Shown: piece by piece, positions 53,360-62,198 of the stretch
Layout of the letters: each line of letters opens with the position of its first letter
Position numbering within the stretch: the stretch's first letter is position 1
Assembly: GCA_017475555.1 (NCBI GenBank)
Contig: JAFVFL010000007.1
Location: 41,353-105,352 of the forward strand
DNA: 64,000 nt
Direction of reading: 5' to 3'
Source: Ruminococcus sp.
Lineage (GTDB): Bacteria; Bacillota; Clostridia; Oscillospirales; Ruminococcaceae
Program-made: the position numbers and the translations under genes
The notes under the pieces: model-generated
The model's database searches: none
What the model saw: only the letters and a program-made list of their open reading frames with translations
What the model was told of the DNA's origin: nothing

Positions 53360-54157
53360 TCAGCCGAGAGCATAGCTTTTCAGCCATTCTGCCCCGTCTT
53401 TTGTATTGTAACTGCCGTTTCCGGTGAAGCTCTCCTCAGCGATAATTTTCTCAAGAGCCGCATTATCCGAGGGAGCGATAATAGTTACCACTGTTACGGA
53501 ATATTTGTCAAGCAGCGGCTCTAAGTCATCGTATATCCTGTCAACGTCCGTTTCCGGAGTTCCGGGCGGCACGAAAATATTTATCTCAGCCCGCCCTATC
53601 TCGTCCACCGGGCGTTTGTCCGGCTCCTTGATATGGTATGCCTGCGTCACATAGTACGGCATGATATACCATGTATTCATATGGTACTCCGGGTGAGTCC
53701 CGATCAGCTCAGCACTGAGCTTTTCCGTCCAGCTCTGAGCGTACAGGAAACCGCCGACCCCCTCCTTTACCTGCATGGTATCAGGGTCGCAGGTCAGCAT
53801 TATCGCTGCCTCATCATTTTTTTCAAGCTCCTTCTCAAAGCCCGGAAGGACTATCTTTATCACGATCGCACTGAGATCCTTATTGTCCGGATATGCCCAG
53901 TAGTAGTCATATATCCGATAATCGTCAATGCCCATGTAATTTTCAACGAAGCCGAGCATTTTGTTATACCCGGCAAGTGCCTTATCTGAAAGATCGTCCT
54001 CATTCTTGTCGCCGATATATTTTGAGCACGGTGACGAGAGCCGTGAGCTTATCCAGCTCATTGTGTGATCCGCTGACTCCCATTCACTTCCTCCGCCGCA
54101 GCCTGTAAGCAGCAGCAAAGCCGCAAATACCAGTACAATGCGTTTTATTATGTTCAT
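53360..54157 (-). CDS. Lipoprotein of unknown function between dnaK and dnaJ
   Basis: 265 residues from ATG 54157 (AGGTG 5-6 nt upstream; a GTG two codons earlier is possible). Lipobox LLLLTGC, then a mixed alpha/beta extracytoplasmic region with no recognised family; DDYRIYDYYWAYPDNKDL and AEINIFVPPGTPETDVDRIYDDL are its most distinctive segments. It lies 23 nt upstream of dnaJ and 113 nt after dnaK, so it is probably transcribed with the chaperones and may be heat-induced. Confidence 0.75.
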   Translation of the reverse strand: MNIIKRIVLVFAALLLLTGCGGGSEWESADHTMSWISSRLSSPCSKYIGDKNEDDLSDKALAGYNKMLGFVENYMGIDDYRIYDYYWAYPDNKDLSAIVIKIVLPGFEKELEKNDEAAIMLTCDPDTMQVKEGVGGFLYAQSWTEKLSAELIGTHPEYHMNTWYIMPYYVTQAYHIKEPDKRPVDEIGRAEINIFVPPGTPETDVDRIYDDLEPLLDKYSVTVVTIIAPSDNAALEKIIAEESFTGNGSYNTKDGAEWLKSYALG

Positions 54158-54180
54158 ATGCACACCTGAGTAAATACCTT

Positions 54181-54202
54181 TAGGGCGAAACGGAGTTCGC
54201 CC
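54181..54202. other. Hairpin between dnaK and the lipoprotein gene
   Basis: AGGGCGAA-N6-TTCGCCCT, an 8-bp perfect stem. On the minus strand it is not followed by a T tract, so it is more likely a processing/stability element than a full terminator. Confidence 0.5.
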
Positions 54203-54270
54203 TGAAAGTTTTATTTATTTACAATTCCGTACAAAGTCCGTGCCTGAGAGCCGCACTGTCCATTTCCGGC

Positions 54271-56118
54271 TCATACCTCAGTGAAATCTGCATCGACTAC
54301 GCCGTCATCATTGCCGCTGTCGTCGCTGCCGCCGCCCATATTTGCGAACTGTGACGGGTCTATAGTGTCGCCGTTCGGGTTGGACTGCTGGTATATCTTC
54401 GCTGAAAGGTCATAGAATGCCTTCTGGAGCTCGTCCTTGAGCTTCTTTATCTCATCGAAGTTGTCAGCGGAGATAGCTGCCTTGAGCGAAGCACACTTGC
54501 TCTCGATATTGCTCTTCTCGTCAGCTGATACCTTGTCGCCGAAATCAGCGAGTGCCTTCTCGCACTGGAATACAAGGCTCTCTGCCTCGTTCTTGGTATC
54601 AACCTGCTCACGCCTCTTCTTGTCCTCAGCAGCGTACTGCTCTGCTTCCTTCACAGCCTTGTCAATGTCGTCCTTGGACATATTGGTAGAGGAGGTGATG
54701 GTGATGTTCTGCTCCTTGCCTGTGCCGAGATCCTTAGCAGTAACATGAACGATACCATTCTGGTCGATATCGAATGTTACCTCGATCTGAGGGATACCTC
54801 TCGGTGCAGGTGCAATGCCGTCGAGACGGAATGTTCCGAGCTGCTTGTTGTCACGTGCGAACTCACGCTCACCCTGGAGCACATTTATGTCAACCGCCGG
54901 CTGATTGTCAGCGTAGGTCGAGAATACCTGTGACTTCTTGGACGGGATAGTTGTATTTCTCTCGATCATACGTGTGCATACGCCGCCTGCTGTCTCGATA
55001 CCGAGCGAAAGAGGAGTTACATCGAGCAGGAGAAGTCCGTTCTTTACGTCACCGCCGAGAACGCCGCCCTGATATGCAGCACCGAGTGCAACACACTCAT
55101 CAGGGTTTATGCCCTTGAAGGGATCCTTGCCGATGAGCTTCTTTACAGCGTCCTGAACTGCCGGTATTCTTGAAGAACCGCCGACCATGAGCACCTTGTT
55201 CAGCTCAGAGGTGGAAAGTCCCGAATCGCTGAGTGCCTGGCGTACAGGTCCCATAGTAGCCTCAACGAGGTCAGCTGTAAGCTCATCGAACATAGCTCTT
55301 GTAAGAGTGAGGTCAAGGTGCTTCGGAGTACCCGATGCGTCAACAGTTATGAACGGTATATTTATGCTTGAGGTCGTTGTTGACGAAAGCTCTATCTTAG
55401 CCTTCTCAGCTGCGTCCTTGAGTCTCTGTGCTGCGAGCTTATCCTGTGAAAGATCAATACCGTCGCTCTTCTTGAACTCGTCGATTATCCAGTTGATTAT
55501 ACGCTGATCGAAGTCATCGCCGCCGAGGTGGTTGTTTCCGGCAGTAGCAAGCACCTGCTGAACGTCCTCACCCATCTCGATGATAGATACATCGAATGTA
55601 CCGCCGCCGAGGTCGTATACCATTACAGTCTGCTCCTCCTCCTTGTCGATACCGTAGGAGAGTGCAGCAGCTGTAGGCTCGTTGATGATACGCTTTACAG
55701 TAAGTCCTGCGATCTGACCTGCGTCCTTTGTAGCCTGTCTCTGTGCATCTGTGAAGTAAGCCGGAACAGTGATAACAGCCTCAGTTACAGTCTCGCCGAG
55801 ATAAGCCTCTGCGTCGGTCTTGAGCTTGCGGAGTATCATAGCAGATATCTCCTGAGGAGTGTAGTTCTTTCCGTCGATAGTGACCTTATAGTCGCTTCCC
55901 ATATGTCTCTTGATAGAGGAAACTGTTCTGTCGTGGTTGGTGATAGCCTGTCTCTTTGCGACCTGACCAACAAGTCTCTCGCCGCTGTTTGCGAATGCGA
56001 CAACTGACGGAGTTGTTCTTGCACCCTCACTGTTGGGGATAACAACGGCGTTTCCGCCCTCCATTACAGCTACGCATGAATTTGTTGTACCTAAATCTAT
56101 ACCTATTATTTTCGACAT
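54271..56118 (-). CDS. dnaK: Chaperone protein DnaK (Hsp70)
   Basis: 615 residues. ATPase domain with [30 protein letters not shown] and [11 protein letters not shown]; substrate-binding domain (about 385-500); and a helical lid ending in a Gly/Asp-rich tail. Ribosome site AAAAGGAG. Works with GrpE and DnaJ encoded alongside; controlled with them through HrcA/CIRCE. Confidence 0.98.
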   Translation of the reverse strand: MSKIIGIDLGTTNSCVAVMEGGNAVVIPNSEGARTTPSVVAFANSGERLVGQVAKRQAITNHDRTVSSIKRHMGSDYKVTIDGKNYTPQEISAMILRKLKTDAEAYLGETVTEAVITVPAYFTDAQRQATKDAGQIAGLTVKRIINEPTAAALSYGIDKEEEQTVMVYDLGGGTFDVSIIEMGEDVQQVLATAGNNHLGGDDFDQRIINWIIDEFKKSDGIDLSQDKLAAQRLKDAAEKAKIELSSTTTSSINIPFITVDASGTPKHLDLTLTRAMFDELTADLVEATMGPVRQALSDSGLSTSELNKVLMVGGSSRIPAVQDAVKKLIGKDPFKGINPDECVALGAAYQGGVLGGDVKNGLLLLDVTPLSLGIETAGGVCTRMIERNTTIPSKKSQVFSTYADNQPAVDINVLQGEREFARDNKQLGTFRLDGIAPAPRGIPQIEVTFDIDQNGIVHVTAKDLGTGKEQNITITSSTNMSKDDIDKAVKEAEQYAAEDKKRREQVDTKNEAESLVFQCEKALADFGDKVSADEKSNIESKCASLKAAISADNFDEIKKLKDELQKAFYDLSAKIYQQSNPNGDTIDPSQFANMGGGSDDSGNDDGVVDADFTEV

Positions 56119-56195
56119 AAGTCATTCTCCTTTTCGTATATATATTTGCCCTGAGCTGTCAGTGCTCATTACTTCTGTGTCTGACGCTCCTGCTT

Positions 56196-56837
56196 CTAAA
56201 GGGCTACAGCGACCATCGCCGGTCTTATGAGCTTTCCGCCCAGCATATACCCCTTCTGGAACACTGCACACACATGGTCTGCGGCATAGTCCGTACCGGA
56301 CTGCTGCTGTACCGCATTATGCAGGTTCGGGTCGAACTGTGCTCCGAGAGCTTCTATCTCAGTGACGCCGAGCTTTGTCAGAAAGGCAGAGAGCTGATTG
56401 AAGATCATGCTCATTCCGTCCTTGAAGTTCTTGTCGGTACACTCAGCCTCAAGTGCTCTCTCAAAGCTGTCTATGACCGGAAGAAGCTCCTCAACGCACT
56501 TTGCCGAAGCATTTGAGTAGGTCTCAGTCTTCTCACGAGCCGTTCTCTTTCTGTAGTTGTCATACTCTGCAAAAAGCCGGAGATACTTCTCGTTAGCATC
56601 GCTGAGCTGCTCCTCCAGCTCCGCATAGGCAGCGGCGTTGTCGTTGTACTCGCTTGCAGCATCGTCCTCGTCGCTTTCCTGCTTTGCTGTATCAGCTTCA
56701 TTGACCGTCATTTCGATATCATCGCTCGTCTGTCTTGCAGCCTCAAGAGCCCTGTCGATAAGCTCATCGACGCTCTTCTCGCCTGCATTCTCCTGATCCT
56801 CACCAGTATTTCCGATATTCTCAGTATTCTCAGTCAT
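56196..56837 (-). CDS. grpE: Nucleotide exchange factor GrpE
   Basis: 213 residues: an acidic N-terminal tail (about 1-60), a long coiled coil (AYAELEEQLSDANEKYLRLFAEYDNYRKRTAREK) and a beta domain with AQFDPNLHNAV and the terminal GKLIRPAMVAV. Releases ADP from DnaK. Lies 16 nt after hrcA and 77 nt before dnaK. Confidence 0.97.
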   Translation of the reverse strand: MTENTENIGNTGEDQENAGEKSVDELIDRALEAARQTSDDIEMTVNEADTAKQESDEDDAASEYNDNAAAYAELEEQLSDANEKYLRLFAEYDNYRKRTAREKTETYSNASAKCVEELLPVIDSFERALEAECTDKNFKDGMSMIFNQLSAFLTKLGVTEIEALGAQFDPNLHNAVQQQSGTDYAADHVCAVFQKGYMLGGKLIRPAMVAVAL

Positions 56838-56853
56838 GCTGTTTATCTCCTTT

Positions 56854-57924
56854 CTACGGCTTACTGCCCGGCGGAGCCCCGTCCGGTGCTTCCGTAATTA
56901 TATTGTCATCAGCCCCGGCATCGCCCGACATCAGCATAGTTATCTTCTGTGTCAGGTAATCGACGTAGGGAATGATCTTTCTGTAATCAACTCTCATAGG
57001 CCCTATTACGCCGAGAGAGCCAGCCTCCTTGCCGTTTTTCTTGTACTTGGAGACGATAACGCTGGAGTTTCCTATAGCAAAGCTGCCCTCTGCACCGAAT
57101 TTGACCTGCAAGCCGCTGAACGTATCCTCCAGCACCTCTGCGAACTGGTCACGATGCTCAAAGAACTTCACGACCTCCATTTTGTCAAGCTCGTCATACG
57201 ACAGCAGCTTTTCGCCGCCGCTGACAGTATACTCTATCTGCCGCAGATCCTCCGACAGCTCGCATATCCCCTTGACAAGCGGTGAAAGCGTCACCATGTA
57301 CGCACTTACCGCCGCAACCATTTTGTCGAACATCTCGTCCGAAAGCTCATCGACCGAAACGCCGCTCAGGTTCTCCTCGATATACCTTGTGAAAAAATCG
57401 AGCTGCTCATGGCTGAGGTCAAATTCGAGCCTGCACGCCTTGTTCTTTATGCTTCCGCTTGAGGTGATGAGCAAAATGACATACAGCCGTTTTCCGGTAG
57501 GTATGACCTCGACCTTTGAGATGACCGAAAACCGTGGTGCTGAGCTTGTCACGACAGCCGCACACTGAGTAAGCTCCGTAAGTGCCGCAGCAGCGTTCTG
57601 TATCAGCAGCTCCTCCGGGGTATCCTCGCCGCCGAGCATTTCATCGAGCCTGCTCTTCTCCTCGTCCGGCAGGTCGGGCAGGGTCATCAGCTCGTCAACG
57701 TAGAGCCTGAAGCCCTGGAATGTGGGTATCCTTCCTGCGGAGGTATGCGGCTGTTCGAGGTAGCCGAGCTGTTCAAGTACAGCCATGTCATTTCGTACCG
57801 TAGCCGCAGAGACATTGATATTTTCGAGCTGTGCGATAGTTTTTGAACCGACAGGCTCACCGGTCCGCACATACTCGTCAACTATAGCTGCAAGAATTTT
57901 CAGCTTTCTGTCGTCAGACCTCAT
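56854..57924 (-). CDS. hrcA: Heat-inducible transcription repressor HrcA
   Basis: 356 residues from ATG 57924, which follows AGGAGGAGG; two earlier in-frame ATGs lack that context. N-terminal winged helix (LKILAAIVDEYVRTGEPVGSKT, VSAATVRNDMAVLEQLG, PHTSAGRIPT), a GAF-like core, and C-terminal IGPMRVDYRKIIPYVDYL. Binds CIRCE to repress the operon and needs GroEL for activity in known systems. A CIRCE element lies directly upstream, so it represses itself, grpE and dnaK. Confidence 0.97.
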   Translation of the reverse strand: MRSDDRKLKILAAIVDEYVRTGEPVGSKTIAQLENINVSAATVRNDMAVLEQLGYLEQPHTSAGRIPTFQGFRLYVDELMTLPDLPDEEKSRLDEMLGGEDTPEELLIQNAAAALTELTQCAAVVTSSAPRFSVISKVEVIPTGKRLYVILLITSSGSIKNKACRLEFDLSHEQLDFFTRYIEENLSGVSVDELSDEMFDKMVAAVSAYMVTLSPLVKGICELSEDLRQIEYTVSGGEKLLSYDELDKMEVVKFFEHRDQFAEVLEDTFSGLQVKFGAEGSFAIGNSSVIVSKYKKNGKEAGSLGVIGPMRVDYRKIIPYVDYLTQKITMLMSGDAGADDNIITEAPDGAPPGSKP

Positions 57925-57996
57925 GAGCCTCCTCCTGTTCATCAAAATTCAGAAAAGCCAGAATAGTATCTGTATATTCCGGAGTGTTTTCAGATT

Positions 57997-58023
57997 TTAG
58001 CACTCCCACTCCCTGAGTGCTAA
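57997..58023 (-). promoter_or_regulatory. CIRCE element (HrcA operator)
   Basis: A perfect TTAGCACTC-N9-GAGTGCTAA inverted repeat between the hrcA promoter and its start codon. Confidence 0.97.
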
Positions 58024-58027
58024 TTAT

Positions 58028-58056
58028 AATTTACCACTATTATTTACCTTTGTCAA
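58028..58056 (-). promoter_or_regulatory. Promoter of the hrcA-grpE-dnaK operon
   Basis: Minus strand TTGACA (58051-58056), 17 nt, TGG-TAAATT (58028-58033). An overlapping TATAAT lies 5 nt nearer, giving a 22-nt spacer, and is less likely. Confidence 0.7.
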
Positions 58057-58124
58057 GCGGTTTATTCATTTTCAGCAATATGCACAAATTTTACAGAATA
58101 TTTATGGCATTTCGTGTAAAATAT

Positions 58125-58156
58125 AAAGGCAGAAGCACCCGAAATGCCTCTGCCTT
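58125..58156 (-). terminator. Rho-independent terminator of the VanY-type gene
   Basis: AAAGGCAGA.GCA/TGC.TCTGCCTTT stem 10 nt after the gene, with A/T-rich flanks on both sides. Confidence 0.78.
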
Positions 58157-58166
58157 TTACTATTAT

Positions 58167-59279
58167 TTATTCTGCCGTATCCTCATCCGGAGCAGCCACG
58201 GTGTCTTCATCAGCTGCACCCTCCTCAGTCTCCTGAGTATCCTCAGCCGCAGGTGTTTCCCCGATCTGTCCGGCTGCACTCTCGTTTATCCGCTCGCTCT
58301 TGTGGACAGTTACCACAAAGCCGTCTACGTTGTTGCCTGAAACATCATAGACATATCCCGACGGAACGGGAAGCTCGGTCGAGCCGCTGCCGTCTGCCGG
58401 ATAATAGTATATCTCATAGTCCGCACCCTCCGCAGTAAGCTCAAGATGCTCACCGCTGTAGGGATAGCGCGTGCGTATAAGGTCAGTGTACTCCTCAAGG
58501 CAGAGATCGTGCATCGTCATATAATAAGCATGGGGGAATCCGACATACCTGAAATGCCACGGCTCATACTGTATATATGTAAGCTCCTCCTTGTTTTCAG
58601 GATAGCGGAGAATAAAGCCGTATTTGTAGCAGTTCTCCGTTATCCACGACTCAGCACCGGTGCCGTCAAAGTTGAGGTCGATAAGCTCGCTGTAGTCGAA
58701 TGCAAGCCCTGTCTCATGCTCGCTGTAGCCGGGCTTTGCAACACGGGTGGACTCCTCATTTCCGGTGTTCGCAAGGTCATTGTTGTAGAGAATCGCCTGA
58801 AAATCCGTTGTCCTGTACGAGCCGAATATAGTCAGCGTATCGTCACCTGTATTGTCATAATAATCGCAGGTCATATCCGTCATAGGCTGGTATACCTGAG
58901 CGAGTATGCTGTAATCCCACTCATACGCACTGAAGCAGGTTATCCCGGAGTTTGAAAGAAGCTCATTTATGCAGACAAGCTCCTCCTCACCGGTCGCATG
59001 ATACTGGTAGTCGTTATTCACAAGTATGAGGTCGCCGGCATACATATCCTCAGCCACGACAGTCTTTGTCGTATATACTATCTTATTAGGGTCGGGAGCC
59101 TCCGTCGTTGTAACAGTCTCGGCAGGCGCCTGAGCCTCCTCGGTGTACTGCGACGGCTCAACGACCTTGCTGCGGTCAGCCGCACTCTTTATCAGATATC
59201 CTCCGGCTGCGATCACTACAGCGGCGATAATGACCTCTGCGGCTATTTTACCGGCATTGCTTTTCTTATTTTTCGCCAT
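58167..59279 (-). CDS. VanY-family D-alanyl-D-alanine carboxypeptidase (M15B)
   Basis: 370 residues. An N-terminal membrane anchor (about 13-30), a Thr/Glu/Pro linker, then an M15B peptidase (about 80-275) with substrate Arg in GSYRTTDFQ, zinc ligands in SEHETGLAFDYSE (SxHxxGxAxD) and EPWHFRYVGFPHA. The acidic C-terminal tail (about 330-370) is disordered. Trims the terminal D-Ala of peptidoglycan stems outside the membrane. In this context (no vanRS or ligase) it is an ordinary wall enzyme, not evidence of glycopeptide resistance. Confidence 0.92.
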   Translation of the reverse strand: MAKNKKSNAGKIAAEVIIAAVVIAAGGYLIKSAADRSKVVEPSQYTEEAQAPAETVTTTEAPDPNKIVYTTKTVVAEDMYAGDLILVNNDYQYHATGEEELVCINELLSNSGITCFSAYEWDYSILAQVYQPMTDMTCDYYDNTGDDTLTIFGSYRTTDFQAILYNNDLANTGNEESTRVAKPGYSEHETGLAFDYSELIDLNFDGTGAESWITENCYKYGFILRYPENKEELTYIQYEPWHFRYVGFPHAYYMTMHDLCLEEYTDLIRTRYPYSGEHLELTAEGADYEIYYYPADGSGSTELPVPSGYVYDVSGNNVDGFVVTVHKSERINESAAGQIGETPAAEDTQETEEGAADEDTVAAPDEDTAE

Positions 59280-59710
59280 ATCTATCTTCCTTCTGCCTTA
59301 CAGCTGAATTTCACGATTCCCATTATACCACAGTTTTTTGAAAAAATATAGTCCGAAAAAGTCGCCTGGATCAGTTTTGTAGGGTGTAATAAAAGTTTCG
59401 GGCGGCGGTGGGCGGCAATTATGCGGTTTCCACAAATCATTTTGTTAGCTGAACGGTATTATTTTAATCGTTGTGCAGCTTCAACTAATTCCGCATACAA
59501 AAATTGTTGCATACGGCAAAGTATACAAGTGAAGGGAGTGATTTAACTGCGATATGCACAATTTTGCGAAAAGGACTTGAAAAATAACAAGGATAATGCT
59601 ATAATAAAAGTAAGTAAATTCGGAGCAAAAAATGTGGGCAGCAGTCATCACATGATAATGCCGTTTGCTCTGAAGCACTCTGAACCAAAGCCATTTAACA
59701 GGGAGTGAGA
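59280..59710. other. Intergenic region with promoter of the zinc-ribbon repeat protein
   Basis: About 430 bases without a gene. TTGAAA (59577-59582), 17 nt, TGC-TATAAT (59600-59605) serves the plus-strand gene. On the minus strand TATAAT with TG (59322-59327) probably serves the VanY-type gene, though its -35 is weak. The middle (59340-59570) is AT-rich with a GCATAC direct repeat and no recognised element. Confidence 0.7.
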
Positions 59711-61348
59711 ATGATGATCTGTCCATCATGCGGTGCAGAAATAGAAAGCGGATTCAGCTTCTGTGTCAGATGCGGCAGCAAGCTCGATATCCCGGCAAGC
59801 GACAACGCCCTCGGAGATGAGCCCGATTACGGCAAGGCGGATATGGGCGGATACCATACCGAGGAGGAATTTCCCGAAGGACACGGCGGCTTCACTATGG
59901 GAAGCGGCACCTTCATCATAAGCGACAGACCCTCTCCGACCGCAGCGTCGGATATATATACAGCCGACGAGCTGAACGACAGCGACGAGGACTTCGATTT
60001 CAGCCAGTTCGATTTTTCTGAGGGCAAAAGCTCTCCGCAGACCGCTGCGGCAGCTCCGGAGCTGCCCCCCGTCCAGGAGCCTTCCTACCCGGCAGCACCG
60101 GCACTTCCGCCGGACACTGTTCAGCCGGGTATGCAGGGATTTCCTCAGAATCAGCCGGTATATCCCGGTCAGCAGCCCTATCCCGGCTATCAGCAGGGCT
60201 ATGCTCAGCAGTTTGCAGGCTATCAGCAGCCATATCAGCAGTTCCCGGGAACGCAGCAGGGACAGCCGGTATACCCCGGTGTTCAGTCCCAGCCGCAGAT
60301 AATAGGCTACGACCCGTCGGGCACGCCGATATATGGTCAGCCGCAGATGTTCCAGGGTATGCAGGTACAGCCTCAGCCGCAGATAATAGGCTATGACCCG
60401 TCGGGTATGCCGATATACGGACAGCCGCAGATGTATCAGCCTGTTCAGCCTCAGATAATCGGGTACGACCCGACCGGAATGCCTATATACGGGCAGCCGC
60501 AGATGTATCAGCCCGTCCAGCCTCAGATAATCGGGTACGACCCGGCCGGAATGCCTATATACGGGCAGATGCCGATGCAGGATATGTCCATGCAGGGCTT
60601 TATGGGAGGCACCGGGATGCCGGGTATGCAGAATATGTCAGCCCCCGCACAGAGCCATATACCGGAGCCTGAGCCGGAGCCTGAACCGGAAAGCCCCGCC
60701 GCCCCGTCAGATGCTGATGAATTCTGGGCATTTTTCGACGGAGGAAAGGCTAAAAAGCACGAGGCTGCGGAGGATATCGACTTCTTCGACAGGTCTGCGA
60801 AAAACGGCATGAGCGATCTTTCGGCTGCCGGACTTGACACGTCAGGGCTGAGAAGAGCTGAGAGAAAGAAAAATTCATACATGACCGACACTCCGCTTGT
60901 CGATGCAAACGACCTTGCACCGAATGATGCGGATAAGTTCAATAAATTCTATATGCGTCAGACCGAGCTTGTGAGTGCTGACGATCTCCAGGCGAATACA
61001 ACAAAAAAGCAGGCTGACCTCATGGGCGTGACTGCCGACGTTGACGTTGACAGGCTCTCTGCTAATGAGCACTACCGCTCACGGATAACGATGTATTCCG
61101 CAGGCGAGGCTAATGCTGACGATCTGGAGAGCTATGTCCACAAGCCGATAGCCTCTATGATGAAGGGTGCAGACCATGCAGTTGAGGCTATGCCGAAGAA
61201 AAAGAAGTACGTTGACCCGACCGACCTTGTTGAGCTGCCGGAGTACATGAAGGCAAGAAAGACCGAACGCCAGGACACCACGGAGATACCATCTATCCCC
61301 GGAGTCGATACATCGGGCTTTGACGGCGGTTTTGCAGGAATAGAATAG
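59711..61348 (+). CDS. Zinc-ribbon protein with Gln/Pro repeats and five C-terminal imperfect repeats
   Basis: 545 residues from ATG 59711 (GGGAG 5-6 nt upstream). N-terminal zinc ribbon (CPSCGAEI ... CVRCGSKLD); an acidic stretch; a Gln/Pro/Tyr/Gly-rich low-complexity region (about 120-320) containing four copies of a PQIIGYDPSGMPIYGQPQM-like unit; an acidic Glu/Pro run; then a C-terminal region (about 385-525) with about five copies of a 24-30 residue unit marked by V(D/S)A(N/D)DL. No membrane helix or signal peptide, so cytoplasmic. No family recognised; probably a scaffold. Confidence 0.75.
   Translation: MMICPSCGAEIESGFSFCVRCGSKLDIPASDNALGDEPDYGKADMGGYHTEEEFPEGHGGFTMGSGTFIISDRPSPTAASDIYTADELNDSDEDFDFSQFDFSEGKSSPQTAAAAPELPPVQEPSYPAAPALPPDTVQPGMQGFPQNQPVYPGQQPYPGYQQGYAQQFAGYQQPYQQFPGTQQGQPVYPGVQSQPQIIGYDPSGTPIYGQPQMFQGMQVQPQPQIIGYDPSGMPIYGQPQMYQPVQPQIIGYDPTGMPIYGQPQMYQPVQPQIIGYDPAGMPIYGQMPMQDMSMQGFMGGTGMPGMQNMSAPAQSHIPEPEPEPEPESPAAPSDADEFWAFFDGGKAKKHEAAEDIDFFDRSAKNGMSDLSAAGLDTSGLRRAERKKNSYMTDTPLVDANDLAPNDADKFNKFYMRQTELVSADDLQANTTKKQADLMGVTADVDVDRLSANEHYRSRITMYSAGEANADDLESYVHKPIASMMKGADHAVEAMPKKKKYVDPTDLVELPEYMKARKTERQDTTEIPSIPGVDTSGFDGGFAGIE
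60296..60570. repeat. In-frame tandem repeats, four copies
   Basis: CAGATAATAGGCTAYGACCC-like units recur four times at about 60-75 bp spacing, encoding PQIIGYDPxGxPIYGQ. Copies three and four are nearly identical, indicating recent duplication. Confidence 0.88.
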
Positions 61349-61572
61349 ACTCAGCCGGCGTGTGCCCCGAATTTTCCGGAGCTGCGCACGCCCGGAGATC
61401 TCGCTGATCCTGCTTGGTCTTACTGTTGATATTGCTCCCAAGCTGAGAGCCTGTGAAAATAAGCACTCAGTCCGGGATCAGTATAAGGGCATCTCTGAAT
61501 GCCTGTTTTGTCAAAATGGTTTTTTGGGGACACCCTGAAATATCAAATATCAAAAGAAAGGAGAAACCTGAA
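61349..61572 (+). other. Intergenic region before mscL
   Basis: Contains GGCGTG.GC/GC.CACGCC pairing (61358-61392) without a T tract just after the zinc-ribbon gene. No clear consensus promoter for mscL was found, so mscL may be read from upstream. Confidence 0.4.
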
Positions 61573-61974
61573 ATGAAGAAGTTTTTGGAGGAATTCAAGG
61601 CATTTGCTCTCAAGGGCAATGTAATGGACATGGCTATCGGTGTTATCATCGGAGCTGCATTCGGTGACATCGTAACAGCTCTGACTGAGTGCTTCATTCA
61701 GCCTATCATCGCCCTTATCGGCGGTGCAGAGGTTCACGGTACCATTCCGCTCGGCAACAGCGGACAGGCACTCGACTACGGCACATTCCTTACAGCTGTC
61801 ATCAACTTCATTATCATGGCACTGATACTGTTCTGCATCATCAAGGCAGTCAACAAGCTCATGGCTATCGGTAAGAAGAAGGAAGAAGAGAAGCCGGCTG
61901 AGCCGCCTAAGGAAGAAGTTCTTCTCACTGAGATCAGAGATCTTCTCAAGGCTCAGAACAACTCTAAGGAGTGA
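61573..61974 (+). CDS. mscL: Large-conductance mechanosensitive channel
   Basis: 133 residues from ATG 61573 (AAAGGAG 8-9 nt upstream; the frame upstream is not coding). N-terminal amphipathic FLEEFKAFALKGNVMDMAIGVIIGAAFG with the conserved pore helix, a periplasmic loop, a second helix (about 70-95) and a C-terminal Lys/Glu helix. It opens under membrane tension to release solutes during osmotic downshock. Confidence 0.97.
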   Translation: MKKFLEEFKAFALKGNVMDMAIGVIIGAAFGDIVTALTECFIQPIIALIGGAEVHGTIPLGNSGQALDYGTFLTAVINFIIMALILFCIIKAVNKLMAIGKKKEEEKPAEPPKEEVLLTEIRDLLKAQNNSKE

Positions 61975-61992
61975 GCCGCCTTCCTGCTGCCT

Positions 61993-62019
61993 GTATTTCC
62001 GGTATTTCCGGTATTTCCG
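61993..62019. repeat. Three tandem copies of GTATTTCCG
   Basis: A 9-bp unit repeated three times in the mscL 3' region, before the terminator. Confidence 0.85.
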
Positions 62020-62064
62020 ATACATATGCGGCAATACAGCAGTGATCATTCAGCATAAAGCACT

Positions 62065-62093
62065 AAACCGGTCTTGAAAGAGACCGGTTTTTT
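62065..62093 (+). terminator. Rho-independent terminator of mscL
   Basis: AAACCGGTCT/AGACCGGTTT stem followed by TTTG. Confidence 0.9.
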
Positions 62094-62134
62094 GTTCGTT
62101 TCTGTTCAAAATCCGGAAATTCTCAGAAAAAATA

Positions 62135-62163
62135 GTGACAAGCGGAAAATTCTGTGCTATAAT
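62135..62163 (+). promoter_or_regulatory. Promoter of the zinc-ribbon membrane protein
   Basis: GTGACA (62135-62140), 17 nt, TGC-TATAAT (62158-62163). Confidence 0.72.
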
Positions 62164-62198
62164 AGAGCTGATTATTTAATTATTATGGAGGTAGAGCC

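Noticed and set aside
58167..59279. Vancomycin-resistance locus
   Set aside because: Only a VanY-type peptidase is present; no ligase, VanX or two-component genes lie nearby.
61543..62049. Minus-strand frame over mscL with YRKYRKYRK repeat
   Set aside because: It is the complement of mscL and of the GTATTTCCG repeats, with no ribosome site.
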